A DNA stretch of 64,000 nucleotides, from positions 1,550,001-1,614,000 of the forward strand of contig JADJUS010000004.1 in NCBI GenBank assembly GCA_016716905.1. The letters are read 5' to 3'. Every line of letters begins with the position of its first letter. The first letter of the stretch is position 1. The DNA comes from Acidobacteriota bacterium. Its GTDB lineage: Bacteria; Acidobacteriota; Vicinamibacteria; Vicinamibacterales; SCN-69-37. This document shows positions 35,525 to 44,129 of this stretch, piece by piece. The notes under the pieces were generated by a model that had not been told where the DNA came from, made no database searches, and was given only the letters and a program-made list of their open reading frames with translations. The translations under genes were made by a program, and so were the position numbers.

Positions 35525-36200
35525 GCGCCGAGGCGCGCTTTCCCACGAAGATCGTGTGTCTGGGGCCTCCGCGCTTGAGTCGCGCGCGCATGCGATGCAC
35601 CGTGACCGTGAAGCCGGCCCAGCGCAGTCGCTGCTCAAACTTCCGATCCTCCCAGGCCGACCACACGGCCAGCACACCATCGGGTCGTAGCGCGCGAAGG
35701 GCCGAGAGCACGCCGTCGTTGGCGTAGAGCGCGGCATTACCCGTGGCCGTGAACGCGTCGGGGCCGTTGTCCACGTCAAGCAGAATGGCGTCGAACCCCT
35801 CCCGATCAAGCCTCATCGTCTTTCCGACATCATCGATGATGACTTTCACGCGCCGGTCGTCGAGCGGGTGATTCGCAAGTGGCCCGAGCGGTCCGCGGTT
35901 CCACTCCACGACTCCAGCCACCAGTTCGCCAACCACGACGGATGCGGTGGGTGGGAGCAAATCAAGCGTGGCTCTCAAGGTGTAGCCAAGCCCGAGACCA
36001 CCGACGAGCACCCGTGGCGATTCGGCGGTGGCGAGGTGTTTGCACGCGAGCGCCGCCAACTCTTCTTCCGAGCCATGGGCCCGGCTCGACATGAGCATCT
36101 TGCCGTTGGCCAGGATCACCAGGTCCCGGTCGTGCTCCATCAGGGTGAGGCGCGTGCCATCTGGGGTCTGACTTTCGCCGAGCAATTTCCAGGGCTTCAT
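35514..36200 (-). CDS. Spermidine-synthase-like methyltransferase-fold protein
   Basis: 228 residues from ATG 36200 (the frame is open to 36281). The Rossmann core has RVLVGGLGLGYTLRATLD, VVVGELVAGVVEWNRG, RVKVIIDDVGKTM and FDAILLDVDNGPDAF, followed by the late GGPRHTIFVGKRA. It resembles the spermidine-synthase fold, but the residues that usually bind putrescine and decarboxylated SAM are not all recognisable, so true polyamine synthesis is uncertain. An N-terminal beta domain (GTRLTLMEHDRDLVILANG) fits the SpeE family. It is divergent from the cytochrome gene across about 270 bases in which I see no other feature. Confidence 0.75.
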   Translation of the reverse strand: MKPWKLLGESQTPDGTRLTLMEHDRDLVILANGKMLMSSRAHGSEEELAALACKHLATAESPRVLVGGLGLGYTLRATLDLLPPTASVVVGELVAGVVEWNRGPLGPLANHPLDDRRVKVIIDDVGKTMRLDREGFDAILLDVDNGPDAFTATGNAALYANDGVLSALRALRPDGVLAVWSAWEDRKFEQRLRWAGFTVTVHRMRARLKRGGPRHTIFVGKRASAPTE

Positions 36201-36469
36201 GATGATGGCGTCACGTCGTCCATTGTGACATCTCACCTTTGACGAGCGAAGCGACCCAAGACATTGGTGCGGGGCATTCAATCGCCTGAAGAGCGTGCCG
36301 GCTGCCGCCTGCGCCTGGTCACGTTCAAGGCGTATCCGTCCCGCCGCCGCCTGTTTCGTCCCCGACGGTCCTCAGCCTTCAGTGTGCAGCGCGTGGCCCG
36401 GGGCTTGCACTTCGTCTGCCGCAGGACGACGCGCACTTCGCGGTGTCGTGCCCTCAAGGGGAGTCTTGA

Positions 36470-36874
36470 ATGAAGTCAGGGATGAAGCATGGCGTCTGGC
36501 TGGTGTGCGGCGCAGGGCTGCTGATCTCGGCGGCCGGGGTGCGCGCCACGGGTGCGCCTCAACTGCCGGCGGCGTATACAAACCTCCAGGTGCTGCCGAA
36601 GGACATCACGCAGGATCAGCTCATGGGGGTGATGAAAGGCGCCACACAGTCGTTGGGCGTCCGGTGCTGGTACTGCCATGACGGCGCGGGAGATGACCTG
36701 TCCACCTACAATTTCGCCGCCGACACGAAGGAGCCCAAGGCGACGGCCAGGATCATGTTGCGCCTCACCAGTCAGCTCAACAACGCGCTGAAGGATGTGG
36801 GACCGCGCAAGGGGGACACGAACAAGATCACCTGCCAGACGTGCCATCGGGGCAATAAGACGCCCGCGAGGTGA
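36470..36874 (+). CDS. Small di-haem c-type cytochrome, reaction-centre cytochrome-like
   Basis: 134 residues. A signal peptide (about 1-27) leads into NLQVLPKDITQDQLMGVMKG and then LGVRCWYCHDG, with haem-binding Cys66, Cys69 and His70, and a second motif TCQTCHRGNK with Cys122, Cys125 and His126. The opening NLQVLPKDI...LMGVMKG...LGVRCWYCH is typical of the acidobacterial subset of photosynthetic-reaction-centre cytochrome-c-like proteins. It is probably periplasmic and carries electrons, but its partners are not encoded nearby. Start ATG 36470 has GGGGAG seven bases upstream. Confidence 0.9.
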   Translation: MKSGMKHGVWLVCGAGLLISAAGVRATGAPQLPAAYTNLQVLPKDITQDQLMGVMKGATQSLGVRCWYCHDGAGDDLSTYNFAADTKEPKATARIMLRLTSQLNNALKDVGPRKGDTNKITCQTCHRGNKTPAR

Positions 36875-36920
36875 GACCAGCGCCGAGGCGCGAGGTAGAC
36901 GAGCGCCGATCCGCTGGTCG

Positions 36921-37149
36921 GCGTAATGGCGAAATGTCACAAATGTCCGAAATGGCGAAATGTCGGATAAACCAATGCGGACAACCATTGCAGGGAAGAA
37001 TGTTCGAATGTCGAAGGCGTGCAATGGATGAATGACCTTGGAGAGGCAGATTCAACCATTGGTCACCAAGGACATTCCCAGATTCTTCACTGCATTGGTT
37101 TGTCCGACATTTCGCCATTTCGGACATTTGTGACATTTCGCCATTACGC
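36921..37149. mobile_element. MITE-like element with 58-bp terminal inverted repeats
   Basis: The left arm 36921-36978 and right arm 37092-37149 are inverted copies of one 58-base sequence with a single mismatch (GGATAAA against GGACAAA in the same orientation). The arms are themselves made of short repeated GGCGAAATGTC / AAATGTCCGAAATGG units. The 113-base centre holds further short inverted repeats (CCATTGC/GCAATGG, CTTGG/CCAAG) and no reading frame. It lies between the cytochrome stop and the permease stop, so it could also form a very stable hairpin at the ends of two convergent transcripts. No target-site duplication is obvious. Confidence 0.6.
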
Positions 37150-37158
37150 GCGAAGCGC

Positions 37159-39579
37159 CTAGTCGCTGCGGAGCGAAGTGTGCGGCGCGACCAGCGAAGC
37201 CCGCCTCGCAGGTGACCAACTGGCGAGCAGAGCGACGGCGATCTGAAGCGCCAGGGCCGCGGCGTACCACTGCGGGTCAAGAGCTGTCACGCCAATGAGT
37301 GCGGATTGCGCCAGGGCCGCGAGCGCGGCGGCCCCGGCAAGACCAACGATCAGGCCGGGCATGATCAGGCGCATCGACTCGCCCAGTACGAGGCGACGAA
37401 GGTCCGGGCCTGTGGCTCCCAGTGCGAGGCGGATGCCGAACTCCCGGGTGCGCTGTGCCACGGCGTAATACGTGACGCCGAACAGCCCGACCGTCACCAA
37501 CACGACCGCGAGCAAGCCGCAGGTGGCGAAAAATGCGGCTCCGACCCTCGACGGCCATAGCGGCAACTCCATTCGCTGATCCATGGTCTGCACCGTCGCC
37601 GGAGGCAGCGTGGGGTCGAGGTCGCGCCAAGTGCTTCTGAGCAAGGCGGCCGCGGCATCAGCATCAACGCGGCTGCGGGCGACAACGGTGACCGGGGCGG
37701 CAAGTTGTTCATCGGTGATCGGCCGATAGAGAGACGGCCCGTTCGGCCGGTCGAGGCGGAGCACGATGTCGGCGACGACGCCGATGACTTGGCGTGGGCG
37801 ATCGGAGGCGCTCTCGTGGATTTGCTCTCCGAGTGGACTGCGGCCGGGCCAGAGGGCCTCGGCGGTGGCGGCGCTGATGACGGCCGTCTCGGCGTCCGCC
37901 CCGCTGGCGTCGTCAAACAACCGGCCGGCTAGCAGGGGGATCTCCATCGTCTCGAAGAATGCCGCGCTGACGCCGGATGAGACGACTGAGACACAGCCGC
38001 CGTTGTCGCAGTTGCGGCCGTCGGTGGAGAGCAGGCGCGTCTGATTGACCCCAATCTGGAACGGCGTGCGATCGGCCAGGCTGACCTGTTCAACCGCGGG
38101 CGCGGTCTTGAGCCTGGACACCAGATCGGTCACGAGCGCACGCTGGCGCTCTGGCGCGATCGAGAAATTGGTTGGCGACACCTGTAACAGCGCCACGTGG
38201 CTGGTGTTGAAGCCAAGGTCGGTGCGCAGGCCCGCCACATAACTGGTGACGAACATAAGCGCCAATGTCAGAAAGACGGTAGATCCGGCCACTTGCAGAG
38301 AGACCCACCCGCGCCTGGCCCGTGCCGATCCGCCCACTGACCCTGCCGTACCGGCCTTGAGCCAACCGATCGGATTGGTCCGGAACACCTGCCACGCCGG
38401 TGTCAGTACCGGCACAGCGGCAGCAACAATGACCAGGGCCGCAGTGAAGGCGACCATGCGCCAGTCCATGGTGAAGTGCAGGCGCTGTGGGATAGGCGCG
38501 GGAAGGCTCAAGCCGCCCAGGAGCGCTTCGCTCCAGGCCGCCAGCACCAGCGCGGCGGTGCCGGCAATGCTGGCGAGCACCAGGCCTTCGACCAGAAGTT
38601 GGCGCGTGAGTCGCATGCGGCTAGCGCCCAGCGCCGTTCGGAGGCCCAATTCACGCTGGCGCTCGGCGGAGCGGGCCAGGATCAATCCTGCGACATTAAA
38701 ACAGGCGATCAGGAGCACCAGGCCCACGGCCGCCATCGCCATGGCCGCCGGTGCGCCCAACGCGCGAGCTTCAGGGTGGCCGTCGCTGATGGGGACGTAT
38801 TGCCCGCGCCGTTCACGGCCCGGCGTTCGACCCTCGGCGCTGACCGTGTCGACACCCCTCACGATGCCTTCCACTTCCGCGCCAATCTGCCGCGCGGACG
38901 CGCCCGCCGCCGGCGTCGCCATCATCGTCAGCCACTCGCTGCCTGGCGTGATGGCCAGGCGCAACTGGGCTGAGGCGTCGAGGGGGAACCAGAGATGCGG
39001 CTCGAAGATGCCTCCTGGCCCCTGGAAGGAATCGGCCACGACACCGATGACGCTCGTCAGCTGCCCGTTCATGACCGGCCGGATGGACGTCAGGTCTGAT
39101 GCGGCATTCCAGTGGTTGCGCCAGTACCGTTCGCTGATGAGGATCGGCACGGCACCGGCGGCGGTGTCGGTCGGCGACAGTGCGCGGCCGGCCACAATCG
39201 GCGCCTGCACGACCGAGAAGTAGTTGGACGAGACGGCCAGTCCCCACACCTGCTCCGGACCTGCTGCGGCCGCCGCGGCCAGGGGCATCCGACCTTCGGC
39301 CACGAGTGCCTCCAGAGTTGAGGTCCTCGCGCGCAGAGCCTCGAACATCTCGAGCGACACACCTGAGAACGAGTCGCCCTGGGGCCCCGCGAACACCCAG
39401 CCGTACTTGTCGGCGTTCGTGATGTGGAACGGCCGGAAGAGCAGGGCATTGACGCTGGAGAATGCCACCGTGTTGACGCCCAGGCCAATGGCCAGCGTCA
39501 GCACGATCAACGCGGTATGGCCCGGGCGGCGGCCGATGCCTCGCAGCGAGTATTTCAGATCCTGGAGCAGGGAAGACAT
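37159..39579 (-). CDS. Orphan FtsX/MacB-like permease (ADOP family)
   Basis: 806 residues with the same duplicated design as the genes at 1708 and 7522. The first helix is TALIVLTLAIGLGVNTVAFSSV, followed by a MacB-like periplasmic domain (SVVQAPIVAGRALSPTD), the FtsX block MAAVGLVLLIACFNVAGLILA with ELGLRTALGASRMR, and a C-terminal half with REFGIRLALGATGPDLRRLVLGE. No ATPase is adjacent. Start ATG 39579. It begins 55 bases beyond the TMTC-like gene on the same strand. Confidence 0.85.
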   Translation of the reverse strand: MSSLLQDLKYSLRGIGRRPGHTALIVLTLAIGLGVNTVAFSSVNALLFRPFHITNADKYGWVFAGPQGDSFSGVSLEMFEALRARTSTLEALVAEGRMPLAAAAAAGPEQVWGLAVSSNYFSVVQAPIVAGRALSPTDTAAGAVPILISERYWRNHWNAASDLTSIRPVMNGQLTSVIGVVADSFQGPGGIFEPHLWFPLDASAQLRLAITPGSEWLTMMATPAAGASARQIGAEVEGIVRGVDTVSAEGRTPGRERRGQYVPISDGHPEARALGAPAAMAMAAVGLVLLIACFNVAGLILARSAERQRELGLRTALGASRMRLTRQLLVEGLVLASIAGTAALVLAAWSEALLGGLSLPAPIPQRLHFTMDWRMVAFTAALVIVAAAVPVLTPAWQVFRTNPIGWLKAGTAGSVGGSARARRGWVSLQVAGSTVFLTLALMFVTSYVAGLRTDLGFNTSHVALLQVSPTNFSIAPERQRALVTDLVSRLKTAPAVEQVSLADRTPFQIGVNQTRLLSTDGRNCDNGGCVSVVSSGVSAAFFETMEIPLLAGRLFDDASGADAETAVISAATAEALWPGRSPLGEQIHESASDRPRQVIGVVADIVLRLDRPNGPSLYRPITDEQLAAPVTVVARSRVDADAAAALLRSTWRDLDPTLPPATVQTMDQRMELPLWPSRVGAAFFATCGLLAVVLVTVGLFGVTYYAVAQRTREFGIRLALGATGPDLRRLVLGESMRLIMPGLIVGLAGAAALAALAQSALIGVTALDPQWYAAALALQIAVALLASWSPARRASLVAPHTSLRSD

Positions 39580-39633
39580 GGGTTCAGAAGACGGGATGCG
39601 GCCTGGGAAAGTTTGGACATTCTTTTGTGGCGG

Positions 39634-41334
39634 CTATCTGCCGAGGGCCCGCCGCGCCAGTGCGTTCGACGGATTGATGCGCAACACCTCTTCGAACTGT
39701 CGAAACGCCTCGGCTGGTTGATTGGTCTGCGCCAGAGCCACCGCATAGTTGAGCCGGGCACTTTCCCACTTGGGCAATCGCTGCACGGCGGCGGCGAAGT
39801 GGGGCAGGGCCTCGGCCGCCCGGCCCTGGCTGGCGAGCAGGGCGCCGAAATTGTTCTGCACCTCCGCGGCGTCTGGCATCAGGCGAACGGCGTCGCGATA
39901 GTGCGCCACCGCTTCATCCAGCTTGCCGGCCCGCTCAAGAGCGTCGGCCAGTTCGGCGTGAACCGTGCCCAGTCTTCCTTTGGCTTCTACGTGATCCGGC
40001 TGCACGCGCAGTACTTCTTCGAAGTGTTCGATGGCGGCGTCTTTACGGCCGGTCCTCGACATCTCGAAGCCGAGCACAATGTTCCCGCGCACCGCATCGC
40101 CACCAGTGGCCAGGATGCGCCGCCACAACACTTCGCCATTCTGCCAGTAGCCCAGTTGCGTGTGCGCGGCCACGGCCGCCGCAAGAATCACCGCGACGCT
40201 CGCGACCACGGCACCGTAGCGCACACGAGCCATCACCGGCGCCACCAGCCACACAATCGCGATATACAAGCCGATGAACGGCACATACGCGAAGCGATCT
40301 GCTGTCCACTGCTGACCCGCTTGCAGCACGCCGCTCACTGGAGCCATCGCGATCACAAACCAGAACCATCCCATCGTCACGTACGGTCGCGTCCGGACCG
40401 CACGAACCGCCGCGTATGAAATACCAGCCAGCACCACACCTGCGGCAAGTGTCCAGCCGAGGGGAAGAGGCTCGGGGAAGGCGTAGAGTGCATTGAGCCC
40501 CACCGGCCACACTAGCCGGTACAGGAAGGCCCCGTAGCCAAGGATGGCGTAACCAATGCGAGGGCCCAACGGCAGGGCATCAAAGTTCGCCAGCGCACCG
40601 GCATTTCCCTGGGTCACTATCGTGAGGACGGAAGCTGCGGCAGCGATGGCCAGCAGCGGCAGTTTTTCTGCTACCAATGTGCGCCATCGCGTCTCACGGT
40701 GGAACTGCAATCGCTCGACCGGCCAGAAATCCAGTAACAGGAGGAGCACCGGCAGCGTCACCATCATCGGCTTCGCCATCAGGCTCAGCGCGAAGCACGC
40801 GGCCATGCCGGCATACACCGTCACGCGCGGCCTGGCGGTATACCGCACATAGAGGTGAACACTCAGCAATGCGAAGAAGGTACTCAACACGTCCTTGCGC
40901 TCCGTGATCCAGGCCACGGATTCCACATGCAACGGATGCACGGCAAACAGTGCGGCGACGACCAGACTCTTCCATGGGGCCCGGGTCATCCGCACGAGCA
41001 GGCCAAACAACAACGCCACGTTCGCGGCGTGCAAGGCGATGTTCGTGGCGTGAAACATCGCGGGGCCCCGGCCACCGACCGACACATCGGCCATGTACGA
41101 CAGCCACGTCAGCGGAATCCAGTACCCCTTGTAGAAGGTCGTGAAGGCCCACACGACCCCCGGCCAGGTCAACCCTCCCATCACCTGTGGGTTTTCGACG
41201 ATGTAGGAAGGGTCGTCGAGCAGGACGAAGTCGAACCACACCGCGCGCGCGTAGAGCGCTGCAACGCCGACAACGAGCGCCAACGCGAGCGCGACCGTCC
41301 GCCCCCGGGTTACACCGGGGACGGTTGTCGCCAT
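39634..41334 (-). CDS. TMTC-like membrane protein with C-terminal TPR repeats
   Basis: About 566 residues from ATG 41334 (a GTG at 41361 is an alternative). Around eleven membrane spans come first. The first periplasmic loop carries DFVLLDDPSYIVENPQV, an acidic pair like the GT-C donor site, and HPLHVESVAWITERKDVLS follows, a strongly conserved block of the TMTC/O-mannosyltransferase-like group. The C-terminal 150 residues contain three to four TPR units (for example AIEHFEEVLRVQPDHVEAKGRLG, PHFAAAVQRLPKWESARLNY). Eukaryotic TMTC proteins mannosylate cadherins; bacterial relatives are uncharacterised. A role in protein or surface glycosylation is an inference. Confidence 0.8.
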   Translation of the reverse strand: MATTVPGVTRGRTVALALALVVGVAALYARAVWFDFVLLDDPSYIVENPQVMGGLTWPGVVWAFTTFYKGYWIPLTWLSYMADVSVGGRGPAMFHATNIALHAANVALLFGLLVRMTRAPWKSLVVAALFAVHPLHVESVAWITERKDVLSTFFALLSVHLYVRYTARPRVTVYAGMAACFALSLMAKPMMVTLPVLLLLLDFWPVERLQFHRETRWRTLVAEKLPLLAIAAAASVLTIVTQGNAGALANFDALPLGPRIGYAILGYGAFLYRLVWPVGLNALYAFPEPLPLGWTLAAGVVLAGISYAAVRAVRTRPYVTMGWFWFVIAMAPVSGVLQAGQQWTADRFAYVPFIGLYIAIVWLVAPVMARVRYGAVVASVAVILAAAVAAHTQLGYWQNGEVLWRRILATGGDAVRGNIVLGFEMSRTGRKDAAIEHFEEVLRVQPDHVEAKGRLGTVHAELADALERAGKLDEAVAHYRDAVRLMPDAAEVQNNFGALLASQGRAAEALPHFAAAVQRLPKWESARLNYAVALAQTNQPAEAFRQFEEVLRINPSNALARRALGR

Positions 41335-41409
41335 GTGTGTCTTGGCGGGTCGTGCCGTCACGCGATAGACGATATCCCGGCTGGGCGCCGGTCAGCACAC
41401 CGCCTTGAA

Positions 41410-41928
41410 TCAGACCTCTATCTTGCGGTGCGCCACCATGCGGAGCGCGCCGTTAATCGCCGCATGCAGCATGGCGTACACGACCAGCGCCAGCACGTAC
41501 GAAATCATGAACTGGGATGGCCCGAACGACGGGTCCCTGAGCAGGCCCTGGAATGGCGCGAGCAGTGGTGAGGTAACGGCCGCGATGAACCGGGCGAATC
41601 CGGCGCTTTCGCGTGCGCCAAGCGCCTCAAGCAGAATTGAAAGGGCGATGAACCCGTAGATGAGGAAGAAGACGTAGTCGACGACTTGCGATACACGCGC
41701 CGCAGCGCCGCCGCGTTGGATCTGGGCCTCAGTTGACGCCACCTCGCGCACAGCCTTCTGTTTCAGCGCGCCCGCCAGGGCCTCGGTCCCTCCCCGTTCT
41801 GCAGGCGTTGGTACGATCGTCTCCCGCGCGACGTCGTCCTGCACGCGCTGACTGACGTCCGACTTGATGGCGTCATGCTGACGCCGAAGGCGCTCTTCCT
41901 CGGCGGCGAGCGTGTGATCCTGATTCAT
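41410..41928 (-). CDS. YggT-like membrane protein with charged N-terminal domain
   Basis: 172 residues from ATG 41928 with AGGAG seven bases upstream; the frame is open to 41952. The first 90 residues are charged and helix-forming (EEERLRRQHDAIKSDVSQRVQDD). Two membrane spans follow: VVDYVFFLIYGFIALSILLEAL and MISYVLALVVYAMLHAAINGA, separated by ARFIAAVTSPLLAPFQGLL. The span-loop-span pattern with SPLLAPFQGLL is the YggT signature. Function is not established. It is the last gene before the accessory segment. Confidence 0.7.
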   Translation of the reverse strand: MNQDHTLAAEEERLRRQHDAIKSDVSQRVQDDVARETIVPTPAERGGTEALAGALKQKAVREVASTEAQIQRGGAAARVSQVVDYVFFLIYGFIALSILLEALGARESAGFARFIAAVTSPLLAPFQGLLRDPSFGPSQFMISYVLALVVYAMLHAAINGALRMVAHRKIEV

Positions 41929-42001
41929 GTGCAAACTCCTGACTGGAGTCACTGCAACACAGGTGCAAGGCAGGGCGATGTCCCGGAGGAGACAGAGGCT
42001 G

Positions 42002-42045
42002 GCGGCATTTCGCCATTTCGGTCACTTGTGGCATTTGTCCATTAC
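42002..42045. repeat. Single degenerate arm of the MITE-like element
   Basis: This 44-base stretch matches the arm of the 36921-37149 element at 37 of 44 positions, in the orientation of the right arm. No second arm is found within the next few hundred bases. It lies 13 bases from the 3' end of the tRNA-Leu fragment. It may be the remnant of a former insertion. Confidence 0.55.
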
Positions 42046-42058
42046 AGCGCCAGCGCAA

Positions 42059-42115
42059 TGGTGCCGGGGGTGGGAATCGAACCCACACGTGCCTTGCGGC
42101 ACTCAGGATTTTAAG
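42059..42115 (-). other. 3' fragment of tRNA-Leu (UAA), candidate attachment-site scar
   Basis: Read on the minus strand, the sequence starts at the anticodon loop CTTAAAA, continues through the 3' anticodon strand TCCTG, the long variable arm GTGCC-GCAA-GGCAC, the T-arm GTGGG-TTCGATT-CCCAC and the acceptor 3' strand CCCCGGC with ACCA. The 5' half of the tRNA (acceptor, D-arm, 5' anticodon strand) is missing. Fragments beginning at the anticodon loop are what site-specific integrases leave behind after using a tRNA 3' end as attachment site. The displaced fragment points left, so the integrated DNA would lie on the higher-coordinate side. Confidence 0.75.
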
Positions 42116-42294
42116 TCTACCCGGAACACGCGACACATCACGACAGGCGAGGAAATACGGGCCTGTCGTGGTCGTGACAGGGACGCAGCAGGACGCCAGA
42201 TTCACCACCATTCGCACAAGTTCACACGCGGAGAAAGGGTGTAGACTCCGCCCGCAATGCCATTTGACTGCTGGCACAGGGGGAGAGACAGGGC

Positions 42295-42783
42295 GTGACA
42301 TTTCCAGAGTTTGGCGCCAGCGTTGGCGTCGCGTTCATCACAGCCGCGGTCACTGTGTGGCTGACCCGAAGGCAGGCGTTCTCGGAAAAGTGGTGGGAAC
42401 GAAAGGCTGAAGCGTATTCCGAGATCCTAAAAGCCCTGGCTCACATGGCACAACACCAGTGGGTAGAGTTGGCTGAAGCGAATCGGGTAGGCATGAGCGA
42501 TTCTGACGACGGCCCGGATGAGAAGGCCGCGCGAGTGGCCCGCTACGAAACAGCCCGACTCCACATCGAACACGTCACCGCCATAGGAGCCTTCATCATC
42601 TCTGCCGAGGTCGTTGGTCACCTGCGGCTGCTGGAATCTGATTTCAACAGGGCTCTGCACGACAGTAGCCGAGTGGAGGACTTTTTCAAGGGATCTCTCG
42701 ACGCGATCCACAAGGCGACAGCAGCTATTCGGGAGTCAGCCAACAAGGAACTTCACCACGGCTGGTCACGCTGGCCGATCTGA
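42295..42783 (+). CDS. Hypothetical membrane-anchored protein
   Basis: 162 residues from GTG 42295, with GGGGGAGAGACAG upstream as ribosome-binding site. One N-terminal membrane span (VGVAFITAAVTVWLTRRQAF) is followed by a helical cytoplasmic domain (KWWERKAEAYSEILKALAHM...) with no recognisable motif. It lies in the segment between the two tRNA fragments. Small one-span helical proteins of this kind are common in integrated elements, but no function can be assigned. Confidence 0.6.
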   Translation: MTFPEFGASVGVAFITAAVTVWLTRRQAFSEKWWERKAEAYSEILKALAHMAQHQWVELAEANRVGMSDSDDGPDEKAARVARYETARLHIEHVTAIGAFIISAEVVGHLRLLESDFNRALHDSSRVEDFFKGSLDAIHKATAAIRESANKELHHGWSRWPI

Positions 42784-42854
42784 GGGACGACACGGGCAAC
42801 CCAGTGTAGACTCGCCCGGCGCCACTCAGGCCGAAGCGCGAGGGGGAAATCGAA

Positions 42855-43292
42855 ATGGTCAAGAAAATCCTGATGCTCATTGGTGGGCTGTTCGTGGCGT
42901 TCATCGCTTTGGCGCTGGTCTTGCCGACGCCAGATAAGGCGGCGCCGGCCGCCGAGACTCCGGGAACAGCGCCGACCGCGGTACCTCGGCCCGAACCCAC
43001 CTGGCAGACGCTCAAGGAGTGGAAGGGCAGCGGCATCAAGGACACGGAGAGCTTCACCACGCAGACGCGCGAGTGGCGGGTCACCTGGTCCACACATAGC
43101 GAGCCGTTCCCCGGCGCGGGCGTGTTTCAGATCTTCGTCCACAACGACAGGGACGAGCTGGTGAACCTGGCCGCGAACGTGACGGGCGTGAAGTCCGACA
43201 ACAGCATCGTGCGCGGGCCCGCGGGGCGGTACTACTTGAAGATCAACAGCGGTAACGTGAGCTGGTCCGTCAAGGTCGAAGAGCTGCGATAG
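42855..43292 (+). CDS. Hypothetical exported protein
   Basis: 145 residues from ATG 42855, preceded by AGGGGG. A signal or anchor segment (ILMLIGGLFVAFIALALVLP) precedes a Pro/Ala-rich linker. The globular part contains WRVTWSTHSEPFPGAGVFQIFV and GRYYLKINSGNVSWSVKVEE, a beta-rich pattern. I have seen this type in small actinobacterial and phage-associated exported proteins, without known function. It follows the previous gene by 71 bases, inside the tRNA-fragment bracket. Confidence 0.65.
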   Translation: MVKKILMLIGGLFVAFIALALVLPTPDKAAPAAETPGTAPTAVPRPEPTWQTLKEWKGSGIKDTESFTTQTREWRVTWSTHSEPFPGAGVFQIFVHNDRDELVNLAANVTGVKSDNSIVRGPAGRYYLKINSGNVSWSVKVEELR

Positions 43293-43452
43293 CTGACAAT
43301 CACTCCAGAAAGCCGAGTTTCCTGCAACGTCGAACGACGGCGTGCATGGCCGTCCTGGAGGCCCGAACCGACTTGCACGCGGACACCAGAGTGGTCGCCG
43401 ACCGCCGCGTGAGCGAAAGTTAGGTAGCCACCACAGGGCAATGTCCCCAGGA

Positions 43453-43743
43453 TCACTCTGAATCGAGCCACCGGATTTCGAGTACGTTGGGCAAGTCGGC
43501 CTCCTTCGGCCGGCCCTTCGCGTAGTGCCACAAGGTCGTTTCCATGGCTGGTGCCAGCCTTCCCGCACGGGCTCTGCGCAGCAGGTTGTTCCTGTATTCC
43601 GGGTCGTCCACAATCAGGGTCGCCGCGGCCTTTGCCTCCAACGTGACCTTGTTAGGCACACCCTTCGGCCTACCCGGGGAGCCACCCCTCCGGAGCCCAC
43701 GGGTACGGGACAACGGATTCTGGACGGTCACTTTATTGGTCAC
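43453..43743 (-). CDS. Hypothetical protein with GRPKG-type basic N-terminus
   Basis: About 96 residues if started at GTG 43743, which has GAGGTG eight bases upstream; the frame remains open to 44043, with ATGs at 43887, 43902 and 43944. The N-terminal part contains RTRGLRRGGSPGRPKGVPNK, and AMETTLWHYAKGRPKEADLP follows. The GRPKG...NK opening resembles DUF5681-like or small-terminase-associated proteins of phages and integrative elements, and the GRP core resembles an AT-hook. The assignment is weak. It reads toward the other two genes of the bracketed segment. Confidence 0.45.
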   Translation of the reverse strand: MTNKVTVQNPLSRTRGLRRGGSPGRPKGVPNKVTLEAKAAATLIVDDPEYRNNLLRRARAGRLAPAMETTLWHYAKGRPKEADLPNVLEIRWLDSE

Positions 43744-44129
43744 GGATGGAGCACCTCGCCCGCGGGGTGGCCTGGGCCCTCTCGCAGATTCAGTATCAAA
43801 CTCCAGCCTGGCCTTCGCCAAATGAACCCTGTACGACCGGCTTCCGCCGAAGCCCCCTGGACGGACTCCCTGAGGTCGTTCGCGCATAGGCGGCACGATC
43901 ATGCCCCTCGACAACACTATGACGCTGGTCGTGTTGCTCGCCATCACGTGGCGCGTGTCACGGCCGCGAACACCGCGCCGCTCGCGCTGAGGCACGACGA
44001 CTGCGACGACCGGTACCGGCACCGGCGCGGTGAACAGGGTCACCGGAATCCGCCAAGCTCGTCACGGCCTTACGCGCTACCGCCAAGGGCTTTTCGGTGT
44101 AGCATCCACCCAGACTGAGGTCGCGACTT

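Noticed and set aside
42059..42130. tRNA-Leu(UAA) interrupted by a group I intron
   Set aside because: The base before the 3' exon is T rather than the terminal G of a group I intron, and no 5' exon or intron core is found upstream.
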